DNA of 64,000 nt from Streptomyces flaveolus (GTDB taxonomy: Bacteria > Actinomycetota > Actinomycetes > Streptomycetales > Streptomycetaceae): assembly GCF_000716535.1 (NCBI RefSeq), contig NZ_JNWV01000023.1:1-64000 (forward strand), read 5' to 3'. Position 1 is the stretch's first letter, and each line of letters starts with the position of its first letter. Of this stretch, positions 36,950-44,870 are shown piece by piece. A program made the position numbers and the translations under genes. The notes under the pieces were generated by a model. That model saw only the letters and a program-made list of their open reading frames with translations, was not told the DNA's origin and did no database searches.

Positions 36950-37756
36950 TCACTCGGCGCCGGAGGTGTTCGACTCCAGCAGTCGGCCGCCGTCCCAGAC
37001 CACGCCCACCTGCCGGTAGTACGCGGCGATCGGCTCGCGGATCTCCAGCCGGGCCAGTTCCTCGGTGGGCGAGTCGAACAGTTCCAGGTCGGCGTCGCCG
37101 ACCCAGGCCTGCCCGCCCTCGAAGGAAGCGGCGCCGGACTCGATCAGCTCGTCGAGGGCCAGGCCCTTGCCCTTTTCGATGGAGGGCAGCCAGCGGTGGT
37201 GGGCCATCGGGTGGCCGTTGACGAAGCCGTTGGTCTCGGACGGCTCGCGCAGCGTGACGACGGCCTGGGCGAGGCGCCGGTCGGCCGCGGCCAGCGTGGC
37301 GCCGAAGCGGGCCCCGGCCTCGATGCGGGGGGCGGGCCCGTAGGGGTGCGGGCGGGTCTGGTGGATGGAGCCGAGCTTCTTCGGGTATCCCTGGTGCAGT
37401 CCGCGGGCGATGGCGAAGTCCTTGTCCACCCAGATGTGGACGCAGCGGCTGTACGTCTGCCCCTTGTACTTGCAGCGGACGACGGCGAAGGCCTCCTTGT
37501 ACTGGGAGCGCACCGGGTCCAGCAGTTCCTCGCCGGAGGCGGCGCAGGACTGCCAGTCGGCCCAGATCATGGCGACCGCGCCCGGGTCCTCGTCGGCGAG
37601 TTCGAGCGGCTCGGGGAGCAGTTCACGCACCCGGGCGGGATCCGTGCGGTACTCGACGGTGAGCAGGTCACCGGAGTAGTGCCAGGGCGGGGAGGGGATC
37701 AGCGACGAGGCACCCGTCGCCGTCTTGGGGTGGAAGTATCCACGAACGCTAATCAC
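36950..37756 (-). CDS. Acetoacetate-decarboxylase-family protein (possible Schiff-base lyase)
   Basis: A 268-residue member of the acetoacetate decarboxylase superfamily. The active-site element HQGYPKKLGS carries K126, aligned with the Schiff-base lysine (K115) of clostridial enzyme. Other conserved pieces are VEYRTDPARVRELLPEPLEL, YKEAFAVVRCKYKGQ and SRCVHIWVDKDFA. Superfamily members catalyse decarboxylation, aldol or dehydration chemistry. The island lacks HpaH and HpaI homologues, so this protein may do a late retro-aldol or hydration step; that is inference. AAGGA precedes the GTG start. Confidence 0.75.
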   Translation of the reverse strand: MISVRGYFHPKTATGASSLIPSPPWHYSGDLLTVEYRTDPARVRELLPEPLELADEDPGAVAMIWADWQSCAASGEELLDPVRSQYKEAFAVVRCKYKGQTYSRCVHIWVDKDFAIARGLHQGYPKKLGSIHQTRPHPYGPAPRIEAGARFGATLAAADRRLAQAVVTLREPSETNGFVNGHPMAHHRWLPSIEKGKGLALDELIESGAASFEGGQAWVGDADLELFDSPTEELARLEIREPIAAYYRQVGVVWDGGRLLESNTSGAE

Positions 37757-37766
37757 TTCTGGTTCC

Positions 37767-38975
37767 TTACGCGGTGAGGGCGGGCTGCTCGATCAGTGCG
37801 GAGCGGTAGCGGGAGGCGGCGGCCGCGGCGGCCGGGCCGCCGAGGGCGACGACGCCGACGAGGCGGCCGCCGGCGTGGTAGCCGGCCACGACGTCCCCGT
37901 CCGGGTCGCCGTCCAGGACGCGTACGTCGTCCTTGCCGAGGGCGGGGGCGCCGAAGGACTGGAGACGGAAGTCGTGCTGGTCGCTCCAGAAGGTCGGCAG
38001 CGGTGCGAACGGCGGGAGTCCGGCGTCGGTGCCGGTGAGGTGGGCGGCGAGGACGCGGGCGGCGTGCTTGGCGGTGTCCGTGGGGATCGACCAGTGCTCG
38101 ACACGGCGGGGTACGCCGTCGTAGCGGGCGTTGGGGAAGCGGGCGACGTCGCCGACGGCGACCACGTCGGGGCGTCCGCCGGCCCGCAGGTGGCCGTCGG
38201 TGAGCACGCCGTCGGTCAGGTCCAGGCCGTTGCCGTCGAGCCACTCGGTGTTGGCGAGGGAGCCGACGCACTCGACCACGACGTCCGCGGCGAGGACCGT
38301 GCCGTCGGCCAGGACGACCCCGGTGACCCGGTCGTCGCCCTCGAACCCGGTCACCCCGGTGCCGAGGGCGAAGCGGACACCCCGCTCCTCGTGCCGCGTG
38401 AGCAGCGCCTTGGCGAGCAGGTCGCCCAGGGGGCCGACCATGGGCAGCGGCAGCGGGTCGACCACCGTGACCTCGGCGGCGCCCAGTGACACGGCGGTCG
38501 CCGCGACCTCGCAGCCGATGAATCCCGCGCCGACGATCACCACCCGCGCTCCCGGCCGGGTCAGCGCCTCGCGCAGTCCCTGGGCGTCGGTCAGCGTGCG
38601 GACCGTGTGCCGCCCGGTGACGGGGCCGGGGCAGCGCAGCCGCCTCGGGCGCATGCCCGTGGCGGCGACGAGCCCCCGGTAGGCCAGGGACTCGCCGTTG
38701 TCGAGTGTGGCGACACGCCGGTCCAGGTCGGCCGCGACGACCTTGGTGCCCAGCCGCCACCGCACGTCCGCGACGCTGGCCCGGGTCCGGAAGGCGAGTG
38801 ACTCGAAGGGGGCCTTGCCGGCCAGGACCTCCTTGGACAGCGGTGGCCGGTTGTAGGGCATGTGGGGCTCGTCCCCGACGAGGGTGATCGGCCCGTCCCA
38901 GCCGGCGGCACGGAGCTGCTCGGCCGCGCGCAGGCCGGCCATGGACGCTCCGGCCACGACGACGTTCGCGCTCAT
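37767..38975 (-). CDS. NAD(P)H:ferredoxin reductase, FAD-dependent
   Basis: A 402-residue flavoprotein. The FAD-binding fingerprint is VVVAGASMAGLRAAEQLRAAG at the N-terminus, the NAD(P) fingerprint VVIVGAGFIGCEVA is near residue 150, and VVAVGDVARFPN is the second FAD contact. The C-terminal domain resembles putidaredoxin-reductase-type enzymes. It would pass electrons from NAD(P)H to the ferredoxin encoded 3 bp upstream and on to the island's P450. Confidence 0.88.
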   Translation of the reverse strand: MSANVVVAGASMAGLRAAEQLRAAGWDGPITLVGDEPHMPYNRPPLSKEVLAGKAPFESLAFRTRASVADVRWRLGTKVVAADLDRRVATLDNGESLAYRGLVAATGMRPRRLRCPGPVTGRHTVRTLTDAQGLREALTRPGARVVIVGAGFIGCEVAATAVSLGAAEVTVVDPLPLPMVGPLGDLLAKALLTRHEERGVRFALGTGVTGFEGDDRVTGVVLADGTVLAADVVVECVGSLANTEWLDGNGLDLTDGVLTDGHLRAGGRPDVVAVGDVARFPNARYDGVPRRVEHWSIPTDTAKHAARVLAAHLTGTDAGLPPFAPLPTFWSDQHDFRLQSFGAPALGKDDVRVLDGDPDGDVVAGYHAGGRLVGVVALGGPAAAAAASRYRSALIEQPALTA

Positions 38976-38978
38976 GGC

Positions 38979-39167
38979 TCAGTCCTCGATCCGGATGGCC
39001 TGGAGCGGGCAGACGTCGGCGGCCTCCTCGACCTCGTCCCGGAGCGCCTCGTCGGGGTCGGGGACGTAGGCCAGATGTCCGGCGTCGTCGAAGCGGAAGA
39101 CGTCGGGTGCGGCGAAGACGCACTGGCCGTGGTCCTGGCACTTGTTCATGTCGACGACGACCTTCAT
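38979..39167 (-). CDS. P450-type ferredoxin, three-cysteine [3Fe-4S] form
   Basis: A 62-residue ferredoxin. Cysteines are C10, C16 and C53, in CQDHGQC and CPLQAI. The second of the usual four ligands is replaced by His in the CxxHxxC motif, the pattern of [3Fe-4S] or His-variant ferredoxins that serve actinomycete P450s. GGAGG precedes the ATG. It is the first gene of a seven-gene operon and is divergent from the ligase-P450 operon. Confidence 0.88.
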   Translation of the reverse strand: MKVVVDMNKCQDHGQCVFAAPDVFRFDDAGHLAYVPDPDEALRDEVEEAADVCPLQAIRIED

Positions 39168-39213
39168 GGCCGGTCCTCCTGGTGCTGAGGGGAGCGTCGG
39201 GGAGAAGAGAGAG

Positions 39214-39241
39214 GGGGCCCGGACCGTGCGGGCCGGGCCCC
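39214..39241 (-). promoter_or_regulatory. GC-rich hairpin in ferredoxin-operon leader
   Basis: GGGGCCCGG and CCGGGCCCC form a perfect 9-bp stem with a 10-nt loop, 46 nt before the ferredoxin ATG. It could be an attenuator or an mRNA stabiliser. Confidence 0.4.
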
Positions 39242-39276
39242 GGCCAAAGGGGTGCGGATCACCACACCCCCAACTC

Positions 39277-39319
39277 GTTTGGCTTCAAACAACATAGGAA
39301 CGAGCCTGGCTCTGGTCAA
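39277..39319 (-). promoter_or_regulatory. Promoter and operator C of ferredoxin-Hpa operon
   Basis: On the minus strand TTGACC (39319-39314) and TATGTT (39296-39291) are 17 bp apart, a strong vegetative promoter. The palindrome GTTTGGCTTCAAAC (39277-39290) abuts the -10 element and would cover the start site. That geometry suits repression. Confidence 0.7.
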
Positions 39320-39356
39320 TAGCTATCCGCATGGATAAATTTCTGCGACAGGACCC

Positions 39357-39398
39357 TTGCGGGAAGGTGACGCCCGTCCCTACCGTTTGGCACCAAAC
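39357..39398 (+). promoter_or_regulatory. Promoter and operator D of ligase-P450 operon
   Basis: TTGCGG (39357-39362) and TACCGT (39381-39386) are 18 bp apart. The best copy of the palindrome, GTTTGGCACCAAAC (39385-39398), overlaps the -10 element. Operators C and D lie almost equally far (about 110 bp) from their respective start codons. Confidence 0.65.
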
Positions 39399-39506
39399 AA
39401 CCCGGCGGCCCACTGCCCCTTCGCCGCAGTCCGCGGCCGTCGCCCCCTCCCCTCCCCCAGCGCGCTGAGCTCTGGGAGGCGCCCCCTTCCCCTAGAGGAG
39501 ACACCG

Positions 39507-40862
39507 GTGAGCGCATCCGACACCTCACCCGTCCGCCACCACATGGAGCGGCTGGCCGCCGAGGGCATCGACGTGGTCCGGGTGACCTATCCCGACCTCA
39601 TCGGCACCGAACGCGCCCGGGACGTCCTGCTCGACCACCTGCCCGCGGCCTGCGACCACGGGCTCGCCTTCTGCCGCGCCGTCTACCACACCACCCCCCA
39701 GGGCGACGTGGTCCCGGTGCCCGGGGGCCTGGACGCCGGCCTGCCCGACATCTGCGTGCGGCCCGACCTCGGCACCCTCGTCCCCCTGCCGTGGGAGCCC
39801 GGAGTCGCCGCCTGCCTGGGCGACGTCACCGACCCGGCCACCGGACTGGCCGCCCCCGAGTCACCCCGCGACCTGCTGCGCGCCGTCGTCGACCGGTGCC
39901 GCGACCACGGACTGCGCCCGGTGGTGGGCCCGGAACTGGAGTACTTCCTCTGCGACGCCGCCCCCGGCACCCCCGCCGGCTGGCGCCGCTACGACCAGAC
40001 CGCGGGCGTCGTCTACACGGCGGGCCTGCGCGCCGACGGGGACAACCACCTGCTGCGCACCCTGCGCCTGCTGCGCGACATGAACCTCGGCGTCAGCAGC
40101 GGCAACCACGAGTTCGACGGCTCACAGTTCGAGATCAACCTGACCCACTCCGACGCCACGGCCGCCGCCGACCGCGCCTTCCGCTTCAAGGCGGCGATCA
40201 AGGAACTGGCCCGCGGAGAGGGCCGCCTCGCCACCTTCATGGCCAAGCCCTTCAACGGCGTCGGAGGCTCGGGCTTCCACCTCCACCTGTCCTGCGTGGA
40301 CGACCGGGACGGCAACGTCTTCGACGACCCTTCCGCCCCCTACGGCCTCTCCGCCACCGCCCGCCACGCCGTGGCCGGCATCCTCGCCCACGCCCCCGCA
40401 CTGGCCGCGCTGGCCAACCCGACGGTCAACTCCTACAAACGCTTCGGCCCCGACACCCTCGCGCCCTGGCTGATCGACTGGGGTCTGGACAACCGCAGCG
40501 CCATGATCCGCATCCCCCCGGAGCGCGGCTCGGGCTCCCGTCTCGAACTGCGCCTCGGCGACGCGAGCGCCAACCCCTACCTGCTGATCGCGGGAACCCT
40601 CGCGGCGGCCCTGCTGGGTGTACTGGCCGGCGAGGAACCTCCCGCACCGCTGGACGGCTACGGCTACGACACCGCGAAGTCCGCCGTGCTGCCCATGGAC
40701 CTGCCCGCGGCCCTCGACGCCCTGGAGGCGGACACGGCGCTGGCCGAGGTGCTCGGCAAGGACTTCACCACTTCCTACCTCGCGTACAAGCGCGACGAGG
40801 TCGCGCGCTTCCAACGGCACGTCACCGACTGGGAGTTCACCGAGTACGCCTACCACCTGTGA
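39507..40862 (+). CDS. Glutamine-synthetase-like gamma-glutamyl-amine ligase
   Basis: A 451-residue protein of the glutamine synthetase family. Metal- and ATP-site motifs are present: GPELEYFLCD, GNHEFDGSQFEINL, FMAKPFNGVGGSGFHLHLS, NSYKRFGPDTLAPW and the Arg-rich RIPPERGSGSRLELRLGD. Relatives such as PuuA, IpuC and the aniline-pathway ligases attach glutamate to an amine using ATP. The nearby PuuD-like hydrolase and permease support a gamma-glutamylation route over nitrogen assimilation. AGAGGAG lies 6 nt before the GTG start. It leads the P450 operon, with a 35-bp gap. Confidence 0.87.
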   Translation: MSASDTSPVRHHMERLAAEGIDVVRVTYPDLIGTERARDVLLDHLPAACDHGLAFCRAVYHTTPQGDVVPVPGGLDAGLPDICVRPDLGTLVPLPWEPGVAACLGDVTDPATGLAAPESPRDLLRAVVDRCRDHGLRPVVGPELEYFLCDAAPGTPAGWRRYDQTAGVVYTAGLRADGDNHLLRTLRLLRDMNLGVSSGNHEFDGSQFEINLTHSDATAAADRAFRFKAAIKELARGEGRLATFMAKPFNGVGGSGFHLHLSCVDDRDGNVFDDPSAPYGLSATARHAVAGILAHAPALAALANPTVNSYKRFGPDTLAPWLIDWGLDNRSAMIRIPPERGSGSRLELRLGDASANPYLLIAGTLAAALLGVLAGEEPPAPLDGYGYDTAKSAVLPMDLPAALDALEADTALAEVLGKDFTTSYLAYKRDEVARFQRHVTDWEFTEYAYHL

Positions 40863-40897
40863 CGCCGGCCCGCCCGGTACACCGAGGAGCACACCGC

Positions 40898-42190
40898 ATG
40901 ACCACCACCGCCCGGCCCCTGACCGACGCCGTACCCGAGCCGCTGCCGCTGGCCGACGTCGACCTCGCGAACCTCGACAACTTCACCGACGGCGTCACCC
41001 CGTGGCGCATGTTCCACACCCTGCGCCACGAGGACCCCGTCCACTGGCAGCCCGAGGAGGCGCCCAACTCCGGTTTCTGGGCCCTCACCCGGCACGCCGA
41101 CATCGCCCGCGTCGACCGGGACGCGGAGACCTTCACCTCGACGAGGTTCGTCAACCTCGAAGAGGTCGACGACGACCAGATCAAGAAGCGCGCCTCCATC
41201 CTGGAGCTGGACGGGGTCCGCCACCGCGCCCTGCGCAGCCTGCTCCAGCGGCAGTTCGGCGCGAGCGTCATCAACAGCTACGCCGACTTCCTGCGCGGCC
41301 TGACCGCGACCACCCTGGACGCGGCCCTCGCCAAGGGCACCTTCGACTTCGTCAAGGAGGTCTCCGCCGACTTCCCCATCAACGTCCTCGCCCGGCTCCT
41401 GGACGTGCCCCCGGAGGACAACCAGCAGCTCATCGACTGGGGCAACCGCATCATCGGCAACACCGACCCCGACTACGCGGACGTCCTGCTGCACAGCGAG
41501 GAGAGCGAGAAGTACCGCGACCTGCCCTTCCGCTCCCCCGCCTCCCTGGAGGTCTTCGCCTACGGCCGCGAGCTGGCCCGGCAGCGACGCGGCGGCACCG
41601 GCACCGACCTGATCTCCAAGCTGGTCAACGAGACCCCCCGCGACGGCGTTCCCCTCTCCGCGCAGGACTTCGACAACTACTTCCTGCTCCTGGTCGTCGC
41701 CGGCAACGAGACCACCCGCCACACCATCACCCACTCCATGCTGGCCCTCATCCAGCACCCCGAACAGCTCGCCCGCCTCCAGGAGGACCCCTCCCTCATC
41801 CCGACGGCGGTGGAGGAGTTCCTGCGCTGGGCCTCCCCCGTCTACCACTTCCGCCGCACCGCCACGCGCGATGTCGAACTGGGCGGCAAGCGGATCAAGG
41901 AGGGCGACAAGGTCGTCATGTGGTTCGCCTCCGGCAACCGCGACGAGGAGGTCTTCGGCAACCCCTACGACTTCGACGTCACCCGGCAGAACAACGACCA
42001 CATCACGTTCGGCAAGGGCAGCCCCCACCTGTGCCTGGGCAACCTGCTGGCGCGCACGGAGATCCGCATCATGTTCGAGGAGCTGATCCCTCGTCTGGCG
42101 GACATCAAGCTGGCCGGCGACGTCCCGCGGGTCCGCTCCAACTTCGTCAACGGCATCAAGAAGCTGCCGGTCGAGGTCACTCCGGCCTGA
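40898..42190 (+). CDS. Cytochrome P450 (CYP124/CYP125-like)
   Basis: A 430-residue soluble P450. The heme ligand is C379 in FGKGSPHLCLG, a form shared with CYP123/124/125-type enzymes. The I-helix oxygen motif is VAGNETTRHT, the K-helix ExxR is EFLR, and RRTATRDVELGGKRIKEGDKV is the usual beta-region. It would hydroxylate the amine or its gamma-glutamyl adduct, or oxidise the C-N bond, drawing electrons from the divergent ferredoxin and reductase. GAGGAG lies 8 nt before the ATG. A strong terminator follows. Confidence 0.9.
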   Translation: MTTTARPLTDAVPEPLPLADVDLANLDNFTDGVTPWRMFHTLRHEDPVHWQPEEAPNSGFWALTRHADIARVDRDAETFTSTRFVNLEEVDDDQIKKRASILELDGVRHRALRSLLQRQFGASVINSYADFLRGLTATTLDAALAKGTFDFVKEVSADFPINVLARLLDVPPEDNQQLIDWGNRIIGNTDPDYADVLLHSEESEKYRDLPFRSPASLEVFAYGRELARQRRGGTGTDLISKLVNETPRDGVPLSAQDFDNYFLLLVVAGNETTRHTITHSMLALIQHPEQLARLQEDPSLIPTAVEEFLRWASPVYHFRRTATRDVELGGKRIKEGDKVVMWFASGNRDEEVFGNPYDFDVTRQNNDHITFGKGSPHLCLGNLLARTEIRIMFEELIPRLADIKLAGDVPRVRSNFVNGIKKLPVEVTPA

Positions 42191-42261
42191 TCCACAGCGG
42201 CGCCCCGGCCCCGTCCGCGCCGCGGGCCGGGGCCACGGCGGGGCGGTCGGCGCAGGCCTTG

Positions 42262-42306
42262 CCACCCGTACGGGCCCGGCAGCGCGGCGCCGGCCCGTAC
42301 GGGTGG
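42262..42306. terminator. Bidirectional terminator between P450 and tautomerase genes
   Basis: CCACCCGTACGGGCC and GGCCCGTACGGGTGG form a perfect 15-bp inverted repeat around a 15-nt loop. It lies between the convergent P450 and tautomerase genes, so it can stop both. Confidence 0.8.
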
Positions 42307-42312
42307 TCGTAC

Positions 42313-42522
42313 TCAGGCGTCGCCGTTGAGCATGGCGGCCGTCAGAACGTTGCCGCCGACGCCCCAGCCGCCGTCGACGACCTCGTCGACGAGGACGACG
42401 GTGGTGGGGCGGGCCCGCTCACCGTAGATTTCGGCGTACAGGTCGGTGGTGCGCTCGATGATCTTCTTCTTGTCCTCGGCGGTGATGGTGCCGGCAGGGA
42501 CCTTGAAATGAGCGAAAGGCAC
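42313..42522 (-). CDS. 4-oxalocrotonate tautomerase-family enzyme
   Basis: A 69-residue tautomerase. After removal of the initiator Met, P1 is the catalytic base (MPFAHFKVPAG). The body (ITAEDKKKIIERTTDLYAEI, TTVVLVDEV) has the beta-alpha-beta layout of the family. It may isomerise the ring-cleavage product, as HpaF does, or be a general 4-OT-like enzyme. AAGGAG precedes the GTG start. It is transcribed on its own, and I see no clear copy of the island's operator in front of it. Confidence 0.85.
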   Translation of the reverse strand: MPFAHFKVPAGTITAEDKKKIIERTTDLYAEIYGERARPTTVVLVDEVVDGGWGVGGNVLTAAMLNGDA

Positions 42523-42874
42523 TGTGCTTCTCCTTGGATTGGCTTCTTCCGCGAACTGGGAAGTATCTGGTCGAGGAATGTGCGGCCGGCGGCCGTTCCT
42601 CGGATGTGGTGAGTGGTCAGGGGCTGGCGCGCGGGGTGTGCGGATCGGAGGCATGGCGTCCGTGCGGGAAGCGAGCGCCGACGGCCTCGGTCATCGTCTC
42701 TCCGAGCCGGGTGCAGGGCTCTTCGTACGCCGCGGCGCGGGTGGTGTCGGCAAGCGAGCCGGCGTGGGCCACGGCGAGTGGAGCGGCGGTGAATGCCTGG
42801 CCTCGGCAGGGCTCAAGCGGTGAGGTTCCCGGAGCCGCTGGAGGCGTCCGTGACGACGACGCTTGCCTGTGCCG
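42523..42874. other. Intergenic region with a possible gene scrap
   Basis: No intact gene. On the minus strand an open stretch ending at 42617 reads AFTAAPLAVAHAGSLADTTR, with protein-like composition but no start. I cannot assign it; it may be a degraded gene. Confidence 0.3.
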
Positions 42875-43636
42875 TCACACCAGGCCTCCATTGGCGCGCA
42901 GGATCTGCCCGTTCACCCAGTGGCCTTGCGGACTGGTGAGGAAGGCCACCACGTGGGCGATGTCCTGCGGGGTCCCCAGCCTCTCCAGCGGCGGGGCCTT
43001 GGCGAGCCGGTCGACCTCCTCGTCACTCTTGCCTTCGAGGAACAGATCCGTGGCCGTGGGACCGGGGGCGACGGTGTTCACGGTGATGTCACGACCGCGC
43101 AGCTCGCGGGCGAGGACCAGCGTCATCGCCTCGACAGCACCCTTGCTCGCCGCATATGCCCCGTAAGCGGGGAATTGCGTACCGATCACGGAGGTCGACA
43201 ACGCTACGAACGAGCCGCCCGCCCGAAGCCGCCGTGCGGCCTGCTGGGCGACTACGAAGGTGCCGCGGATGTTGGTGCGGTGCACCGCGTCGAGGACCCC
43301 CAGATCGAGCTCGGCAATGGGGGACAGAGCGAGTCTGCCCGCGGAGTTGACGACGGCGTCCACGCCGCCGAACTCCTCTTCCGCCCGGCGGAACAGCGCG
43401 TCGACCGCGTCTTCGTCGGCGACGTCGCCCTGGACGGCGATCGCCTGCCCGCCGCCGGCGGTGATCGCTGCCACCGTCTCCTCGGCGGCAGTCGCGTCAC
43501 GGGCGTAGTTCACCACGACGGCCAGACCGTCCTGCGCCAGTTCCCTGGAAATCGCCCGGCCGATGCCGCGTGATCCGCCGGTGACGACGGCGACCCGCGT
43601 GGCCGATGACGGCCGAGTGGAAGGACTTGCGTTCAT
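42875..43636 (-). CDS. SDR-family oxidoreductase, divergent from XRE regulator (pair 1)
   Basis: A 253-residue short-chain dehydrogenase/reductase. The cofactor motif is TGGSRGIG at residues 19-26, with an NSAG motif and the catalytic YAASK near residue 160. NADP preference is suggested by NYARDA after the second strand. The substrate is unknown. GGAG lies just before the ATG. It diverges from an MmyB-like XRE regulator across an 86-bp region holding a perfect palindrome, so the regulator probably controls it. Confidence 0.9.
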   Translation of the reverse strand: MNASPSTRPSSATRVAVVTGGSRGIGRAISRELAQDGLAVVVNYARDATAAEETVAAITAGGGQAIAVQGDVADEDAVDALFRRAEEEFGGVDAVVNSAGRLALSPIAELDLGVLDAVHRTNIRGTFVVAQQAARRLRAGGSFVALSTSVIGTQFPAYGAYAASKGAVEAMTLVLARELRGRDITVNTVAPGPTATDLFLEGKSDEEVDRLAKAPPLERLGTPQDIAHVVAFLTSPQGHWVNGQILRANGGLV

Positions 43637-43669
43637 GTCTCCAGGGTGAGCGCTCCTGACCAGCGCAAC

Positions 43670-43688
43670 CAGGGGATCTCATCCCCTG
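43670..43688. promoter_or_regulatory. Palindromic operator between SDR 1 and XRE 1
   Basis: CAGGGGAT and ATCCCCTG form perfect 8-bp arms around CTC, in the middle of the 86-bp divergent intergenic region. It is a probable binding site for the XRE regulator. Confidence 0.6.
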
Positions 43689-43722
43689 TGTCCGCGCCCC
43701 GGGCTGGCGCACAATGGGGCCC

Positions 43723-44583
43723 ATGGGTTCTGCGAAATACACCGAACTGGGGTCTTTTCTGCGTTCGCGCCGTGAACGCATCCGCCCGGCCGAGGTGGGC
43801 CTCCCCACCGGTCCCCGCCGCCGGGTCCCCGGGCTGCGGCGTGACGAGGTGGCCCAGCTCGCCGGGGCGTCGGTGGACTACTACAACGAGCTGGAGCGCG
43901 GAGCCGGATCCCAGCCGTCGGAGCAGATGATCGCCGCCCTGGCCAGGGCGCTCCGGCTGAGCGCCGACGAACGCGACCACCTCTACCATCTGGCCGGTCG
44001 CCCGGTGCCCGTGCCGGGCGGGGCCGCGTCCCATGTCCACCCCGGCATGTTCGACCTGCTTCAACGTCTGACCTCGACACCGGCGCAGGTCATCACCGAC
44101 CTGCACGTCACCCTGGTGCAGAATCCACTCGCGGTGGCCCTGCTCGGAGACCAGTCCGGCTTCCGGGGTGCCCGGGCCAGCTTCATCCACCGCTGGTTCA
44201 CCGACCCCAAAGCCCGGCAGCTCTACCCCGAAGCCGACCACGAGGCCCAGTCCCGGGCCTTCGTCGCCGACCTGAGAGCAGCCGCCGCCAGGCGGGACGC
44301 GAAGGACGTCGAAGCCCGCTCGATGATCGGTGCGCTGCTCGACTTCTCTTCCGAGTTCGCCGCCCTGTGGGCCGACCACGACGTGGCGTTCCGGCGAGAT
44401 GACCGCAAGCGCCTCAACCACCCCACGCTCGGCCTGATCGAGGTCAACTGCCTCACCCTGTTCAGTGAGGACGGGCGGCAACGACTGCTCTGGTTCACCC
44501 CCGCGGTCGGCACGGACAGCGCCAGTCTGCTCGACCTGCTCACGGTCGTCGGCACCCAGGAATTCGTCGACTCGACCCGCTGA
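43723..44583 (+). CDS. XRE-family regulator with MmyB-like ligand domain (pair 1)
   Basis: A 286-residue regulator. The N-terminal helix-turn-helix is LGSFLRSRRERI, RRVPGLRRDEVAQLAGAS and VDYYNELERG. The C-terminal region (NPLAVALLGD, FIHRWFTDPKARQLYP, NHPTLGLIEVNCLTL) is the MmyB-like ligand-binding domain. The chosen ATG lies 7 nt after a CACAAT -10-like element, suggesting a leaderless transcript; an ATG three codons earlier is the alternative. Streptomyces commonly pair such regulators with a divergent oxidoreductase, as here. Confidence 0.88.
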   Translation: MGSAKYTELGSFLRSRRERIRPAEVGLPTGPRRRVPGLRRDEVAQLAGASVDYYNELERGAGSQPSEQMIAALARALRLSADERDHLYHLAGRPVPVPGGAASHVHPGMFDLLQRLTSTPAQVITDLHVTLVQNPLAVALLGDQSGFRGARASFIHRWFTDPKARQLYPEADHEAQSRAFVADLRAAAARRDAKDVEARSMIGALLDFSSEFAALWADHDVAFRRDDRKRLNHPTLGLIEVNCLTLFSEDGRQRLLWFTPAVGTDSASLLDLLTVVGTQEFVDSTR

Positions 44584-44870
44584 AGGGCTCAGCCGGCTCA
44601 GCCCGGCCCTGCGCTTCCGTTCCGCCGAACTGCGTCGGCACCGTCGGGAGCCCACCGGCACCTCGGCCACCGTGGCGGATATGGGCGCCGAATACGGCCG
44701 GACCGTACGTGTCGCCGACGCACTGTGCCGTCTGCTGGGCCGACCTGCGACTGGCGGACTTGGAGAACCCGAACAAGAGGGCGGGTTACCGCAGTGTGAC
44801 TGCCTACCGGGGATACGCCCTCCCCGTCCAGGAGGGCTCCGACGCCGTGCTCACACCAGCCACCCCATGA
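44584..44870. other. Intergenic region with unidentified open stretch
   Basis: No start-to-stop gene with a ribosome site. From about 44731 an open plus-strand frame reads WADLRLADLENPNKRAGYRS and ends at TGA 44868-44870. It looks like the C-terminal scrap of a protein I cannot name. Confidence 0.3.

Noticed and set aside
35352..37019. 555-codon plus-strand frame antisense to the HpaE-like gene
   Set aside because: It mirrors the HpaE and HpaD genes on the other strand and arises from GC-rich third positions. It has Gly/Val/Asp-rich content and no motif.
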